From: Mucidula mucida
Taxonomy: Eukaryota > Basidiomycota > Agaricomycetes > Agaricales > Physalacriaceae
DNA length: 64,000 nt
Assembly: GCA_015501055.1 (NCBI GenBank)
Contig: JADNYV010000001.1
Location: forward strand, 744,001 to 808,000
Direction of reading: 5' to 3'
The position numbers and the translations under genes were made by a program. The notes beneath the pieces were generated by a model. It had not been told where the DNA came from and searched no databases. It was given only the letters and a program-made list of their open reading frames with translations. This document shows, piece by piece, positions 11,662 through 22,740 of the stretch. Positions within the stretch are counted from its first letter, which is position 1. Every line of letters begins with the position of its first letter.

Positions 11662-12339
11662 ATGTCTTACAGAAATCCTCTCCACCCTATCTCTGTTCCC
11701 AACTCCGGCTTCTCGAGCATCACATCCTCTAGCAGAGGTAGCCCCAACCCCAAACTCGTCCGACTCCCTGTCCCCGAAGTAGCCAATACGAAATGGAAGA
11801 AGGAAGTCGGCCGGCCGGTGGCGCAACCAATTCCCTTCAACTGGAACGCCCAGCCTGGAGAAGGAGTTCAGCTGCAGGAACTGGCCATGCGCGACGTCGA
11901 TACTATTGCGGCCCATCTGAACGGCGGGAACGACCCGATATATGTGGGACCCGGCGTCACCAGGATCAACTTTCACATCACGGTTCGTTCTTAAATCTTA
12001 CTTCCACTTCCACCGTACTCACGTCAAAATCAGTGGCCTGGATATGTTCACATAAATTGGTCTCGAACTCTTGATATCTGCACCAAATTCGGGTCAATGA
12101 CGCGCGCTCAGTTGGGAGCAGCAGTCGCTGGCATGTTCATGCGCTTCTTGGAGGTCAGCCCTTTTCGTCGACGCACAGAACACGGTCTCATTTTCGTGTA
12201 GAAAGCCAGATACGAGCAGTGTGGAGACGCCCGGTGGCAAATCGGCCCCAATGGCATCCAACTCTCAAACATTGTCCTGCTTGCCGTCTGGAACCCTATG
12301 GAGACTATGTGGCAAGCAGACATTGCCCTCAAATTCTAG
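11662..12339 (+). CDS. Small conserved Agaricomycete-type protein, unknown function
   Basis: Three exons (11662-11982, 12034-12152, 12202-12339) join in frame into a protein of about 192 residues. Exon 1 begins MSYRNPLHPISVPNSG and contains WKKEVGRPVAQPIPFNWNAQ. Exon 2 encodes WPGYVHINWSRTLDICTKFG and a helical ARAQLGA-like stretch. Exon 3 ends IVLLAVWNPMETMWQADIAL with TAG. Clean GT-AG junctions in consistent phase argue for a real gene. I recall similar short proteins with the W-P-G-Y and N-W-S-R signatures from mushrooms but know no function. There is no signal peptide or membrane helix. A different ATG at 11612 is out of frame. Confidence 0.65.
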
Positions 12340-12652
12340 ATATCGTCTCAACTCGTTAATACCCCGTTTCATTCGCATCCTCATCGAACTTTGACACGCA
12401 CTTCTTACTGTATCATGTTAGATAGTTTTTCTTCTCGGGCACTTTGGACTTCTACACGCACCTACTGTATCATATAGTCACTTACACGATTTCACGACCA
12501 CATACATAAACACTAATACACTGCATCTGAACATTGAACTATAGCGCCAGTCCAAAGTCCGACACAAATTCAACGATCAAAGTACATTGTCCAACAAGTT
12601 AATACATGGGCTCTTACAATTCCATTTGTACAATGTATCCAGCCTTGCGCGT
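12340..12652. other. Convergent 3' intergenic region
   Basis: This 313-bp AT-richer gap between two converging stop codons carries repeated TACACGCAC/TACTGTATCAT-like words (about 12391-12475), a short imperfect direct duplication. Otherwise nothing is recognised; it presumably contains both polyadenylation regions. Confidence 0.4.
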
Positions 12653-13586
12653 TTACTTCGCGAATTTCTGCGCCTGTGGTGGCGTCAGTGTATGTTCTTC
12701 AGGTGAAACTGAACGATGTACCAAGCTGAAGAGTTGACCAAGTCCACCAGAGTCACTCCCGCCAGTGGTAGTTCCCCCCATCTTGGACTGAACGAAGAGC
12801 TTCATGACGGTCATGGCTGCGCCGTTGACAGCATCCTGCTTGTTGCCGGAGGCGGCACCACCCGACTTGTCAAAGAGCTTCGATGCCTCGGCCATGGCGA
12901 GACTGATTAGCTGAGTCTGCGAAGATCCGCTCGAGCTCCCCGAGCTGCCAGAACTTCCAGAAGTGAACTTTTTAAGAGCCTGTGGCGTCATTAATTGTAT
13001 TTACATTGAAGGAATGCTTCTGCGACATATACCTGGAGAGCTGCAGCACTTCCCATGGAGCTGGCGCTGAGGTTGCTTGCGGAGCCATCCTCGTAGGCTT
13101 TCTTGTGAGCCTTGGTAGCATCTTCCTCATCAACAGCTTCTCCGTGTTTGCTCTATAATCTTAAGTCAACGGCACACCCATTTTCATACAGAGTTGCATA
13201 CCTTATTGTCTGAGAGGAAGGACAGAGCAGTCTCGAAGAGCGAGGAATCACCGGAGCCATGTTTCTCTGCTGTCTTAACGACCTCGTCACGATCAACTGG
13301 ACATCGTAGTGAGCTGGGACATCAAAACGACGACGGTGAAGGTGGTTTACAATCTGGGGATCCGGATGTGTGTCCAGAGTTGTGCGGGCTATTATATTCC
13401 TGCCCGCCAGTCTTGGAGACGTCGGCTAGGGTACAGCGCGGTAAGCTTCGGCTAACATGGAGATGGATCGTTGCGATGCATACATTGGGATTCGCTGTAG
13501 GCTTCATAGCCCTGCTTTGCCATGCTTACAAATTTATCCTGGGGATGGATCAGAAAATGGATGAATGCAGCTTTGTCGTGTACCAT
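12653..13586 (-). CDS. DUF7721 / beta-flanking-protein-like protein
   Basis: Conserved fungal protein of unknown biochemical function. The first coding exon appears to be only ATG (13584-13586), followed by a 45-nt intron and DKFVSMAKQGYEAYSESQS. Exons then give TGGQEYNSPHNSGHTSG, a 54-nt intron with donor GTAAAC, FDRDEVVKTAEKHGSGDSS, LFETALSFLSDNK, SKHGEAVDEEDATKAHKKAY, a serine/glycine-rich linker (SGSSGSSGSSSGSS) and the C-terminal SLAMAEASKLFDKSGGAASG/VMKLFVQSKMGG block, ending at TAA 12653. The architecture matches proteins annotated as beta-flanking or DUF7721 in basidiomycetes, which border the A mating-type locus in some species. No homeodomain gene or mitochondrial intermediate peptidase is seen here, so a mating-type context is not supported. 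Name tentative; gene reality good. Confidence 0.7.
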
Positions 13587-13696
13587 ATCGATGAGTGTAG
13601 CTAAGAGAGAGGTGTTAAGGTGATGACGTTGAGGCGTGTGTGCCTTAAAGGGCGCGTCGCCCAATCAGGACGCAGTAGCACTTGCTTCCTCCCACC

Positions 13697-15549
13697 ATGT
13701 CGCGCCGGGTAACACGCAGCATTTCCCTCAAGCTCAATAATCCCTCCAAATTACTCCTCTTGCCTATTGAATTGCTCCATGAAGTCGTCAATAGCTTCGA
13801 TGACTACGAGCGGGGCGACATTCTCAAGGCATTCATGGGAACAAATCACCATCTGCGGACCTTTGCTCTACCTCATTTCTTCCGCGCTATGCACCTCATC
13901 AAACCCGGATTGTTCCATACAATGATAAAATTCCTCGACGAAAGTCCTTCAGAGTTCTATACATATATCAGGTCCTGGTGGCATACCATTGTTTGGCTCG
14001 ATACCGTCTGACCATTCGTAGATCAGTCAAAATCCACATCGCACTAGCCGACTTGACAGCTTCAGGGCCTCTTCTCTCAATGCTCTAAAAAGTTTCGTGA
14101 ATTTACGCGTTTTCGAGGCCAGCTACGTGCAATGCACACAGAGGGTCCTGAACGTTTTGCCCTCCTGCCTAGAGGAAATGGAAATATCTTGGTGCGGGAA
14201 GCAAGAGTTTCCCGACATACGGGCGTTTACACGTCTGCAGTCCTTTCGCATGATCACCTTCAATCGGCGCCACGACAGAATTATTCCCCGCCTCTATCAT
14301 GAACTGCCCGTTGTGCTCCCACGCCTCACTACCCTCTCCATCTGCCTTGTATCACACGCGTGTCTCTCCGACATCGTCAATCGATACGTCTGTCCCAACC
14401 TCCGGATACTTCACTTGGAATGCGCGGTTGCTCGTCCTCGAGCCATTTATCATTTCATCGACAAACACCCCCAACTACGCGAAGTCACCATCGCGTTTCA
14501 ACCATTTGGAGCGCCTCGTCTTTTCCCCATAACGCTGATGATGGGTGGTTCCCACGAGTGGAAGCCATTTTCCGTGGATACATGGGACGCGTTTATCTGA
14601 AAAAAACGGAGCTTCCATCTGAGACGTGGAATGATATCTTGGTACAGGAAATGGCTTTCACTCGGGTCCCGCTCGAAAATCCCGCAGGCGTTCCATATTC
14701 CATTCGAGAGTTGGCAATTATGACGGAAGACACTGCAGCATGGCGATTAGGCTCAGATTTTCCAAGCGTGATGAGACTAGGAGAAAGCGTGCCATTATTT
14801 CGAGATGTCGAGATACTTACTGTTCAGGCCGTTGACAACTGGGATCGTCTTGCTTCGTTCTCCGATTTTATGGTGCGTATCTTTTGCTGATTGTAAAATA
14901 ATGCATGCTTATACCGTCACTTGTTCAGCGTGAGCTTGGTACAAATCTCAAAGTTTGGCGCAGACTCAGAAAATTGACCATTCACGTACATTCTCCTGTC
15001 CCGTTCGCCGAATGGGGTGAAGAATTTGCTCGCGATCCTCCCCCAGAGGTGCAGGCATATCCCCCAGAGACCCCTTTGAAATCGTGCCAGGCGCCGCTCT
15101 CGTCGTACAACGGACGACCCATTTCCATTCAATCCCTTCTCGATTCACTACCGGGCGTCATATTAGCTGGGCACAATGAAGAATTCCAAGCGCGCGCTGT
15201 TGATTTACACCGCCAGATTGTGGGCATTGCAGGGGATGACTTTGCGCTTGTACCTTTCAACAAGGTCTATCTTGCCCCCGCTTGGGAAAAGGTTCACAGC
15301 AATACTTTTGCTGCTGCTGTGAATTACTTGGTAACATGCTGTCCAACGCTGGAAGAATTCACGTGGTTTATGCCTGTTCCGAATGATATATTCGCGCAGG
15401 GACCACGCTGGGTATGGAAGATCTCTACAGACACTCAAGGCAACAAATCTATCCGGTCGGAGTTCTTCTGGAGAAACCGGCGCTCATTGAGCATCACAGT
15501 TGGTAGTGAACTGGACAGGATTAAGCATCCGACTTGTTTTTCAAGATGA
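13697..15549 (+). CDS. F-box-like protein (frame broken once)
   Basis: Likely substrate-recruiting F-box protein of a large mushroom family. The start MSRRVTRSISLKLNN leads into an F-box-like helix block (LLLLPIELLHEVVNSF, then AFMGTNHHLRTFALPHFFRA). A canonical intron with a CTGAC branch site joins FYTYIR to SVKIHIALADLTASG. Next come leucine-rich segments (NLRVFEASYVQ, LPRLTTLSICLVSHACLSDI, CPNLRILHLECAVARPRAIY), a short intron near 14519-14559, VEAIFRGYMGRVYLKK, an intron near 14874 and a long final exon ending HPTCFSR. Between PLLSML and KSFVNLRVFEAS (about 14086-14091, in CTCTAAAAAGT) one base seems to be missing. This is either a sequencing deletion at a homopolymer or a real disruption; F-box genes often decay, so it is less diagnostic than RPB2. 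Confidence 0.7.
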
Positions 15550-15641
15550 ATGGGTTGTTGAATTATGACCTAGTATCAGGTTGAACTATGTGTACATTGT
15601 AATCTCGCCCATACTTTGAATCTAGTAATACATTGGATATT

Positions 15642-16494
15642 CTACGCTTTCTTCGCACCTCCAACATCTGCAGTTGGATATGGACCGCCTACGTGCTGAC
15701 CGCTTTCGAGAGGGGCCGTACTAGGTGGAACTTCTCCTGGCTTTGCCGTGCTTCCTTGTTGCTGAACACCCTGTATATACTCCATCGCCTTGTCAATATG
15801 GGGTTGAGCAGCACTTTGCGCTGTTGAAATGTAACCCTTCGCAGTCTCCAAAGCTGTGGTCGCGCCAGCTTGTAATTGTGTTGGAATATTCCCCGTTCCA
15901 GACGCACCCGCTCCAGCCGTGGGTGTTTCTCGAGGCTTAGCAGTCGCAGAGGGAATGTATTGCTGAAACGACAATAATGACTTCAACGCGGGGAAGGGTT
16001 GCGCGAGGGGAGACTGACCTGTGCAGTTTGTACTGCCTGCTCGGCAAGTGATTTCACTTGATCTACATATCCTGCGCCAGTTGCCTGGGCAGCCTGGACA
16101 TCCTGTTTGCCTTCCGAAACCGCGTCATTGGTGACATCTTTGGCTTGGCTTTGTAGCTTGTCCAAAGCAGAGGGAGGTTCGCCCGTAAATTGTCTGCCTT
16201 TCGCCTGAGCACGCGCGTGAGTCAGATATGTGGCGTCAAATGTGGAGATCAAAAACGTACTTGTGCAGTTTCGGCAGCTGCGTGAGCCGCCGCTGTCGCA
16301 GCATCCGCCTGTTTCTCTACCTGCCGCGCTGCGCCAGCGGTTGGAGCATTCGCTTGAGCGTCAGCCGCCGAAGTCTCGAATTGCGAACGTCTGCAGTGTC
16401 AGATTAGATTGGTCGTGACATTTAACATTTCTTCTTACTCGGCGCCGGTGGGCTCGACGACGTTGAAGACTTTGCCTGATGTAGTAGAGGTCAT
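15642..16494 (-). CDS. LEA-like / amphipathic Ala-Gln-rich helical protein
   Basis: Four exons encode a hydrophilic, alanine- and glutamine-rich protein starting MTSTTSGKVFNVVEPTGAE. It continues with helical repeats (RQVEKQADAATAAAHAAAET, LDKLQSQAKDVTNDAVSEGK, GYVDQVKSLAEQAVQTAQ, ALETAKGYISTAQSAAQPHI) and ends TADVGGAKKA at 15642. The short A-x-x-A/Q-x-x-K helix repeats resemble group 3 LEA or perilipin-like amphipathic helices; no catalytic motif, signal or membrane segment is present. A protective or lipid-surface role is inference only. A perfect CRE octamer lies 87 bp upstream of the start (16581-16588), consistent with stress-linked control by an Atf1-type bZIP factor. Introns sit near 15964-16018, 16204-16260 and 16391-16440. 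Confidence 0.7.
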
Positions 16495-16580
16495 GATTGT
16501 TCTAGATTATTGTGTGAAGAGTTGTAGAGGAGATTCATCCTTCTTATACCATCTAAACTTGGAGCGGCAATGTCGTAGGG

Positions 16581-16588
16581 TGACGTCA
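16581..16588. promoter_or_regulatory. CRE octamer TGACGTCA
   Basis: Perfect ATF/CREB palindrome located 87 bp upstream of the LEA-like gene on the minus strand. Function is inferred from the motif only. Confidence 0.4.
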
Positions 16589-16905
16589 AGCTGTAGTTCT
16601 TAATGAAATGACGCACACTTTGATAAAAACTCCGTTTTCTATTTATGTACAGTAGAAAGGGATACAGCGCATACAGTTTTGACAAGATTCCTGAACACAG
16701 ACTGAGAGAGAAGTGTGGGTATAGATGTGAAGCGTTAAGACGTGACAGTAGTGGCAGCGGATGAAACAACAACATGGAGACGGAGAGAGGGACGAAAGAG
16801 AGAAATCGAGCGTGCAGACAGGACACCGAAATCGAGCGACGAAGAGAAACAGTGAATGGGATGTATAATTGTACGAATTAAGAAGAGGAAACGAGGAATA
16901 CGAAA

Positions 16906-19854
16906 TCACTGAGACGCAGCATCTTCCTCCCAAGAACTCATTTTCAAAAACCTGGCAAGAACCTCCTCTGAGCCCCGCTTGAATAGCTCGACGCCCCGGG
17001 CAGGGTCGAAGACACGACCGGCTTTGCGCATCGGAGAGCCCATCTGTAAAGGCTGGTCCGGGGGCGACAGTGGCCCCACTGACGACGGCGGAGACGACCC
17101 TTCGTTCGAGGATTGTCGAGTAATACTTGGACTGTCCGTAAGTTGTTTTGATGGCCGCTGCGGGGGCGTGATCACGGGCACGACAGGACGCGCAGTAGGC
17201 GTGTCGGGGAAAGTGTATTCCCTCGGGGAACGCATGCCGCCGACTGGTGACGGGAATGCCGTCGTCATTGACACGTCCGGCCCGCCGCTGACTTGATTGA
17301 TAGTGGCTGGCGGTAAGCTCGTCGGCCGCAATGAGCGCGGAGTTTCAGACGGCTGTGTACCAAGAGAAACTTGAACACCCTGGCTTCTCATCATAGGAGA
17401 GATGGTCTGAACGCCACGTACTCGGTATTCTTTCCCTTTTTCTTTGATGGCATAGCTTGAAGACGTTGACGAGCCACGAGAGCGTGATTTGATCGTGGTA
17501 GTCTCGTTGTCACTGTCATCTGCCCAGAGACCAGGCTTATGAGTTATCTCCTCCTCCTCGTCCCCTTCATCCTCGTCATCCCCATCACGACTGCTCGCTT
17601 CAGTACGCTCATCCCAGCTACGACCTCCTCGCCGCTTCCACTCAATACTGTCAAAGGCAGGGGCCAGTGGCAAGGGCTGAGGAGGACGTACTAACCTGTT
17701 TGCATATTTCTGTATACTCGGAACACTATCCCAAGCATTTGCATACGTCAACGAAATGGGCAAACCCTGTAACGGTGAGAGCAGTTGCGAGCTGGGAGGA
17801 GACGGAGAGGAAGCTGCCACAATTCTTGGTGGTTCGGAACTCCTGAATTCAGAAGGTGAGGGTGCATCGTATGAAGGAAATACGCGCCCAGGTCTAGGAC
17901 GAGGTTGCTCTTCCCAAGGGAAAATTGATTTGACTTTTCCTCGATCAGGACTGATAGGTGCGTGAAGATTGACATCCCCAATGACATTCTTGTAGTGCCC
18001 TTGTTTGCGTAGCTGTTCCGGAATCTGAGGCACTGGGGGAGGTTGGAAGAATGCCCCCGACTCAGGTGTGGGAGAGACAGGTCGATTTTGTTGAAATTGG
18101 TATGGCTGATCGTGGCGTCTGCTAGGCGCTTGGTCCCATACGTTTGGGAAATATGTATCCGCAGGGAATGTAGAGGGCGTCGGAATGTTCTTCGGAGGCG
18201 GTTCGATAGCAGGATTCCACGAGAGCTTGGGAGGAGAGGCAGGGCGTTGTGGGGGTTCGTGATGCTGGTACTGAACAGATCCCTGCCCTGTAGGCATCTG
18301 GTCACGCATTTGTTGTTGTTCGCGATGATAGGTCGACTGCGGCGCGATGTAATGAGATGGAGCGGAGGTTTCGGCGGGTATTTGGGCAGGTAGTAACACG
18401 GGCTGGAGATGAGGGGAAGGAGGATATTCATTCCGTCCAAGAGATGGCAATGCCTCATGGGAGTCCTCATACGATCCAGAAGGAGGATTGGTCGAAGAAG
18501 GCTGAATTGGAACCAGCCGCTCAGGCTGCGGCGGAGGGCGCATCAAATCGAGACGGCCCTCCAACGGTAAACTTTTGTATTCCCCTTCACCAGACCAGTT
18601 ATCCGACGATATCCCGCCACTACTCATGCCTTCCAAAGCGAGGCGTCTGAGTTCTTCTAGCCCCATAGCAGCACCACCACCCAAGAAGTCCGCGGACGCT
18701 GCGAATTCTGCACCAGTGCCAGTTTGCTCATCCCAGGCGGATATATATCGTCTGACGTCGAATTCTGGTTTGGGAATAATGCTCTGTGCGCGATAATGCT
18801 TGTCGTATACGGCAAACCAACGGTCAAGAAGAGAGTCATAGTCATACGCACGACCTCTTTCTTCGGTTGGAGCATTCTGTTGGCCGGAAAAGGGCGTGCG
18901 ATAAACTATAGCATTCCAGGGTTTGTTGGGACCAATGAAATGTATGGCCTTGATATCGGAACCAAATCGTTCATAGGCAGGCGCGTAACTAAATAACGTT
19001 AGACCAAGAAATGAAAAAGAGGTGCTCACAGCACTTACGTGTATGCGGCTGTAGGCGTGGTGTTGTACGTGAAACTCAACCTGTTCCAGTCTCCACCTCT
19101 CCATTCGTTGAGGACACCTTGGTCACCACCATCCCAAGAACCTCTGGACTTGAGGACGGCGTTTACTTGGTCGAACTTGTCTTGGCCCGGGGACAATACC
19201 ATGACACCAGAGTTGAATATATCGGGCCAGCCGACATCAGGCACAGCGGAAAATTCGTTGGGTAGAGTGAAGAGGTGAGACAAAGGTCGGATTGGGAGAA
19301 CATCAGCATCCAAAAATATTATCTTGGAATACTGCGTCAAGCGAAAGACGTGGAGTTTTGTAAGCACTGTAGACAAGTCCGGGCGTCCTGCGTGAAAGGT
19401 CAGCAATTGAAGATGATATAGAACGTCGTCGACCAAGTGGGGCGATAGTCCACAAGACGGATCATGTGCGCAGAGACGCGTCCCATATAGTAGGCCCCAT
19501 GCCATTGATGTCAGGCATGCGAGATTGGGGGCAGATGAGGGAGAAACGCGTCCGGCCATGATAGTAGAACTGCGGGGGCGATCTGGAGATAAACGTACCT
19601 AACAATTGGAGGCCCTTGTCGTCGTCCTGGATGATGGTCTCGACGCCGACGACGAGGTTGAAAGCCCTTCTGAGGAGCTTGATGGTTGAGACATCGACTG
19701 TTTCTGGAGTGACGAGACAAACTGTCTGGAAGTCAACTTCTGGTGGTTGTGGAGGGGACGGATGAATGTCTCTAAGAGCTGCAGCCAAGGCCAAGGCACC
19801 TGGCAGATAGTAGTCGGATGTCAAGAGCGTCACAAAGGCATACGGGACAGCCAT
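16906..19854 (-). CDS. Glycogenin-type glucosyltransferase (GT8) with long disordered tail
   Basis: Self-glucosylating initiator of glycogen synthesis, GT8 family, cytosolic. It starts MAVPYAFVTLLTSDYYLPGA at 19854 (an upstream in-frame ATG is at 19974). The Rossmann-like catalytic domain shows LTKLHVFRLTQYSKIIFLDA, the DxD motif inside FLDADVLPIRPL, FNSGVMVLSPGQ, the GGDQGVLNEW motif, FTYNTTPTAAY with a candidate acceptor-region tyrosine, and KAIHFIGPNKPW. After about residue 330 comes a low-complexity Pro/Ser/Gln-rich extension of several hundred residues with short conserved-looking islands (SIPFAWDS-type segment NAWDSVPSIQKYANRLVRP). It ends at a short motif SEEVLARFLKMSSWEEDA, which may correspond to the C-terminal glycogen synthase-binding element of glycogenins. 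Introns are near 18988-19038, 19389-19437 and 19510-19600. Confidence 0.9.
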
Positions 19855-20126
19855 GGACGTCGAGAGCAGGACAAGATGGCCGTCGAGAAGCGAGAAGCAA
19901 ATTTCGTTGAAATCGGCCCTGACGAGACCATTCCCCCAGCGATCACGCTGCTTTTCAAGGAACGAGCCGTCCATGGTGTCAAAGAGGATTTAGAAGGATG
20001 GTATGGTACATGTATGCAGTAATTACGACGACATTGACAATCATCCACAACCTCAGCAACATTGAACTCGATTGTATGCAGTGTTATATGTATGTCTGAA
20101 AGGGTAGGATGGTGAAACAACATGAG

Positions 20127-20134
20127 TGACGTCA
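20127..20134. promoter_or_regulatory. CRE octamer TGACGTCA
   Basis: Perfect ATF/CREB palindrome in the 349-bp divergent region between the glycogenin gene (start 19854, minus) and the UbiB-like gene (start 20204, plus), 70 bp before the latter start. Confidence 0.35.
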
Positions 20135-20203
20135 GGCCGGCTTTGCTCTCGCTTTCATGCCGCCATCGCATACTCGGTGAGCTGCTACACGCGCAGGCCC
20201 AGC

Positions 20204-22498
20204 ATGTCTGTATTCTGTCGTGCCCATGTATTTCCGCGGAACTGCATCTTGAGGCCCAGACACGCCTCCAACTGGTCGCGTCACACCAAATATCCGTCCT
20301 TCTTCTACCAGACCCCCATTCCCCGCTTCTCCCTCAAACGTAAAGCACTCTGGCTCATCCCCGTCGTTGGTGGCTTGACTCTTTTTCTTACGCCCGACCA
20401 AAAATCATTCATTCCGGGCCTTTTCTCATCGCCCATTATCATCCCTTGTCCACCCCCAAGAGCCACGATAACACCGACCATCTTCTCTCCAGCCGAGCTT
20501 GACTTGACGTTTACACGCCGCATAAAGTCCTTTCTTCTCCACAAGATATGGGAGCCGCTTCTTACCGGAAAGAGATTCATCTACCTCTTCATCCTCTTCA
20601 TGCCCGTGCTTCTATCTACTCCCATGCTTCTCATCGGAAAGCCTGAGAAAAGACTTGCTGGTGACAGATGGGGCGCTGTTTGGTGGTATAATTTTCTCGT
20701 CACAAAGATGCAGCAAGCGGGTCCAACGTTTATCAAGGTATGTGTCGAGACTATATGACTTTAGCTTTCTAATTCAAAGTCAAGTTGGCGCAATGGGCTG
20801 GGTCTCGAGCAGACTTGTTTCCTACCCACCTGTGTGAGAGATTGGGCCAACTGCATTCCAATGGAAGACCGCATTCAATAGAGCACACCAAGAGAGTGAT
20901 ATCTCAGGTCTTCCGCCGACCGTTTGAGGAAGTGTTCGAAGAGTTTGACGAAACTCCAATCGGGACTGGAGCCATTGCGCAGGTGTGTTCCATCTCATTT
21001 CGCTGCTTCTCCTTCCTCACGCGGCATAGGTATACCGTGCGGTCCTCAAGCAAGACTTAATTCCACCGTCTACCTTGGCCCACGTAGACATAGGAAGAAA
21101 TCGCCCGCAAACGCCCTTGCTCCTCAAATTCTCCAGGATCCTCCTCCTTCCGTGCCCACTGCAGCTGTCGCCATCAAAGTATTGCATCCACGAGTCTCGA
21201 AAACTATATCAAGAGATCTCTCCATCATGTCCTTTTTCGCACATTTCATTACGCTCTTTCCAGGCATGCAGTGGATCTCACTTCCGGAAGAGGTCCAAGT
21301 CTTTGGCGACATGATGTTTCAGCAGCTAGACCTTCGGCACGAAGCTGAGAATCTGTTGACTTTCGAGGCAACTTTGCACCGAGGAAAGTTCCGGTCACAT
21401 TCCCGCGTCCCCTCAAAGTGTGGTCGACAAAGGAGCTCCTCGTGGAAGAGTTCCAGGACGCGCTTCCACTTGAGGCTTTTCTCAAGAACGGTGGAGGGCC
21501 TTACGATAGACAGATGGCCACCGTCGGATTGGACGCGTTCTTGGTAGGTTTCATCTCCTCTTTGCCACCTTATGTTGCTAAACGTTTTCTAGAACATGCT
21601 CTTGTTGGACAACTTTGTGCATTCAGATCTACATCCTGGGAACATCATGATCAAGTTCACGAAACCCAATTCCACGAGGGATGTCCTCAAAAACATTTAT
21701 CAGTCGTTACAAGCATTCATTTTTTCATCCAAGAAGACCGTCAACGATATCGCCATCGCAGCTCCTGATTATTCCGAATCCCACAGTATTGTCTCGCAGC
21801 TTCGTTCTTTGACAAAGGATCGCCCGGCTTGGTTGTCGCAATTGTCGCTGTTGTACGAGGAAGGCTACATGCCCGAGGTCGTGTTCATCGACGCCGGTCT
21901 AGTGACCACCCTTTCTGCGACGAATCGCACCAACTTTCTGGACATGTTCCGCGCCATGGCCGAGTTTGATGGATACCGTACAGGACAGCTCATGGTCGAG
22001 CGATGTCGCACGCCAGAACTCGCCATCGACACGGAGACGTTCGCTCTAAAGATGCAGCATCTCGTGCTGACCGTGAAGCGCAAGACGTTCTCTCTTGGTC
22101 AGATCAAAATTGCCGACATTCTCACGGAGGTTCTGACCTGCGTGCGGAAACACCACGTCAAGATGGAGGGCGACTTTGTCAACACGGTCATCTCAATTCT
22201 GCTGTTGGAGGGCATAGGCCGGCAGCTGGACTCTAACCTTGACTTGTTCAAAAGCGCACTGCCCATTTTGCGGCAACTAGGTGGCCAAATGGCCACCAGG
22301 GAAGGCATGACGCGCGATCTGCCTCAGGGTAATCTAGGGACCTTCTTGAAATTCTGGGTTTGGCTTGAAGCTCGCGAGTTGATTGCGTCGTCTATCGTCA
22401 ACGCGGATGAGATGGTGAAGTATGATTGGTACGTCGTCTTATTATTTTGACTGCTGGTTTTGACGTACTTTTACTTTAGGCTCACCCCGAACTCTTAA
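20204..22498 (+). CDS. Mitochondrial ADCK2/Cqd1-like UbiB (ABC1) family protein, frame broken once
   Basis: Atypical protein-kinase-like protein of the UbiB family; relatives (human ADCK2, yeast Cqd1) sit at the mitochondrial inner membrane and affect coenzyme Q and lipid handling. ATG at 20204 opens an Arg-rich presequence (MSVFCRAHVFPRNCILRPRH), followed by a hydrophobic segment (ALWLIPVVGGLTLFL). A second hydrophobic stretch is FIYLFILFMPVLLSTPMLL. Family motifs are GPTFIK-LAQWAGSRADLFP, PIGTGAIAQVYRA, VAIKVLHPRV, DLRHEAENLL, LLVEEFQDALPLEAF, FVHSDLHPGNIMI and VFIDAGLV. The KxGQ motif reads KLAQ, and the alanine-rich loop is GTGAIAQV as in the ADCK2 branch. One base seems missing near 21366-21371 between LLTFEA and NFAPRKVPVTFPRP. 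The last intron leaves LTPNS before TAA at 22496. Confidence 0.88.
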
Positions 22499-22740
22499 AA
22501 ACCTGTTACTCTTCGTATATTACCTGATAGACGCCGACGCATGATGTATCCCTACCCTTTCACTGTATATTCACCCTCATCTTTCCTGGAACGACAATGC
22601 ATGCAACGGCAAACACGTAGATTTTACAATGATGATACTTAGCATATAAATACAAAAGGATGCAACGAATAGTGTACAATATGCGGCAAAATAATGATAT
22701 ATGATATAATGCGATCCTGCAAGCACTGGATTCCAGTCTG

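Noticed and set aside
12653..13586. Boundary of the A mating-type locus
   Set aside because: The beta-flanking-like gene alone is weak evidence; no homeodomain genes or MIP gene lie nearby.
13972..14024. Second frame break in the F-box gene
   Set aside because: A canonical GT-AG intron with a CTGAC branch site joins FYTYIR to SVKIHIAL in frame.
17748..18470. 240-codon minus-strand open frame
   Set aside because: Alternate frame within the low-complexity tail of the glycogenin gene.
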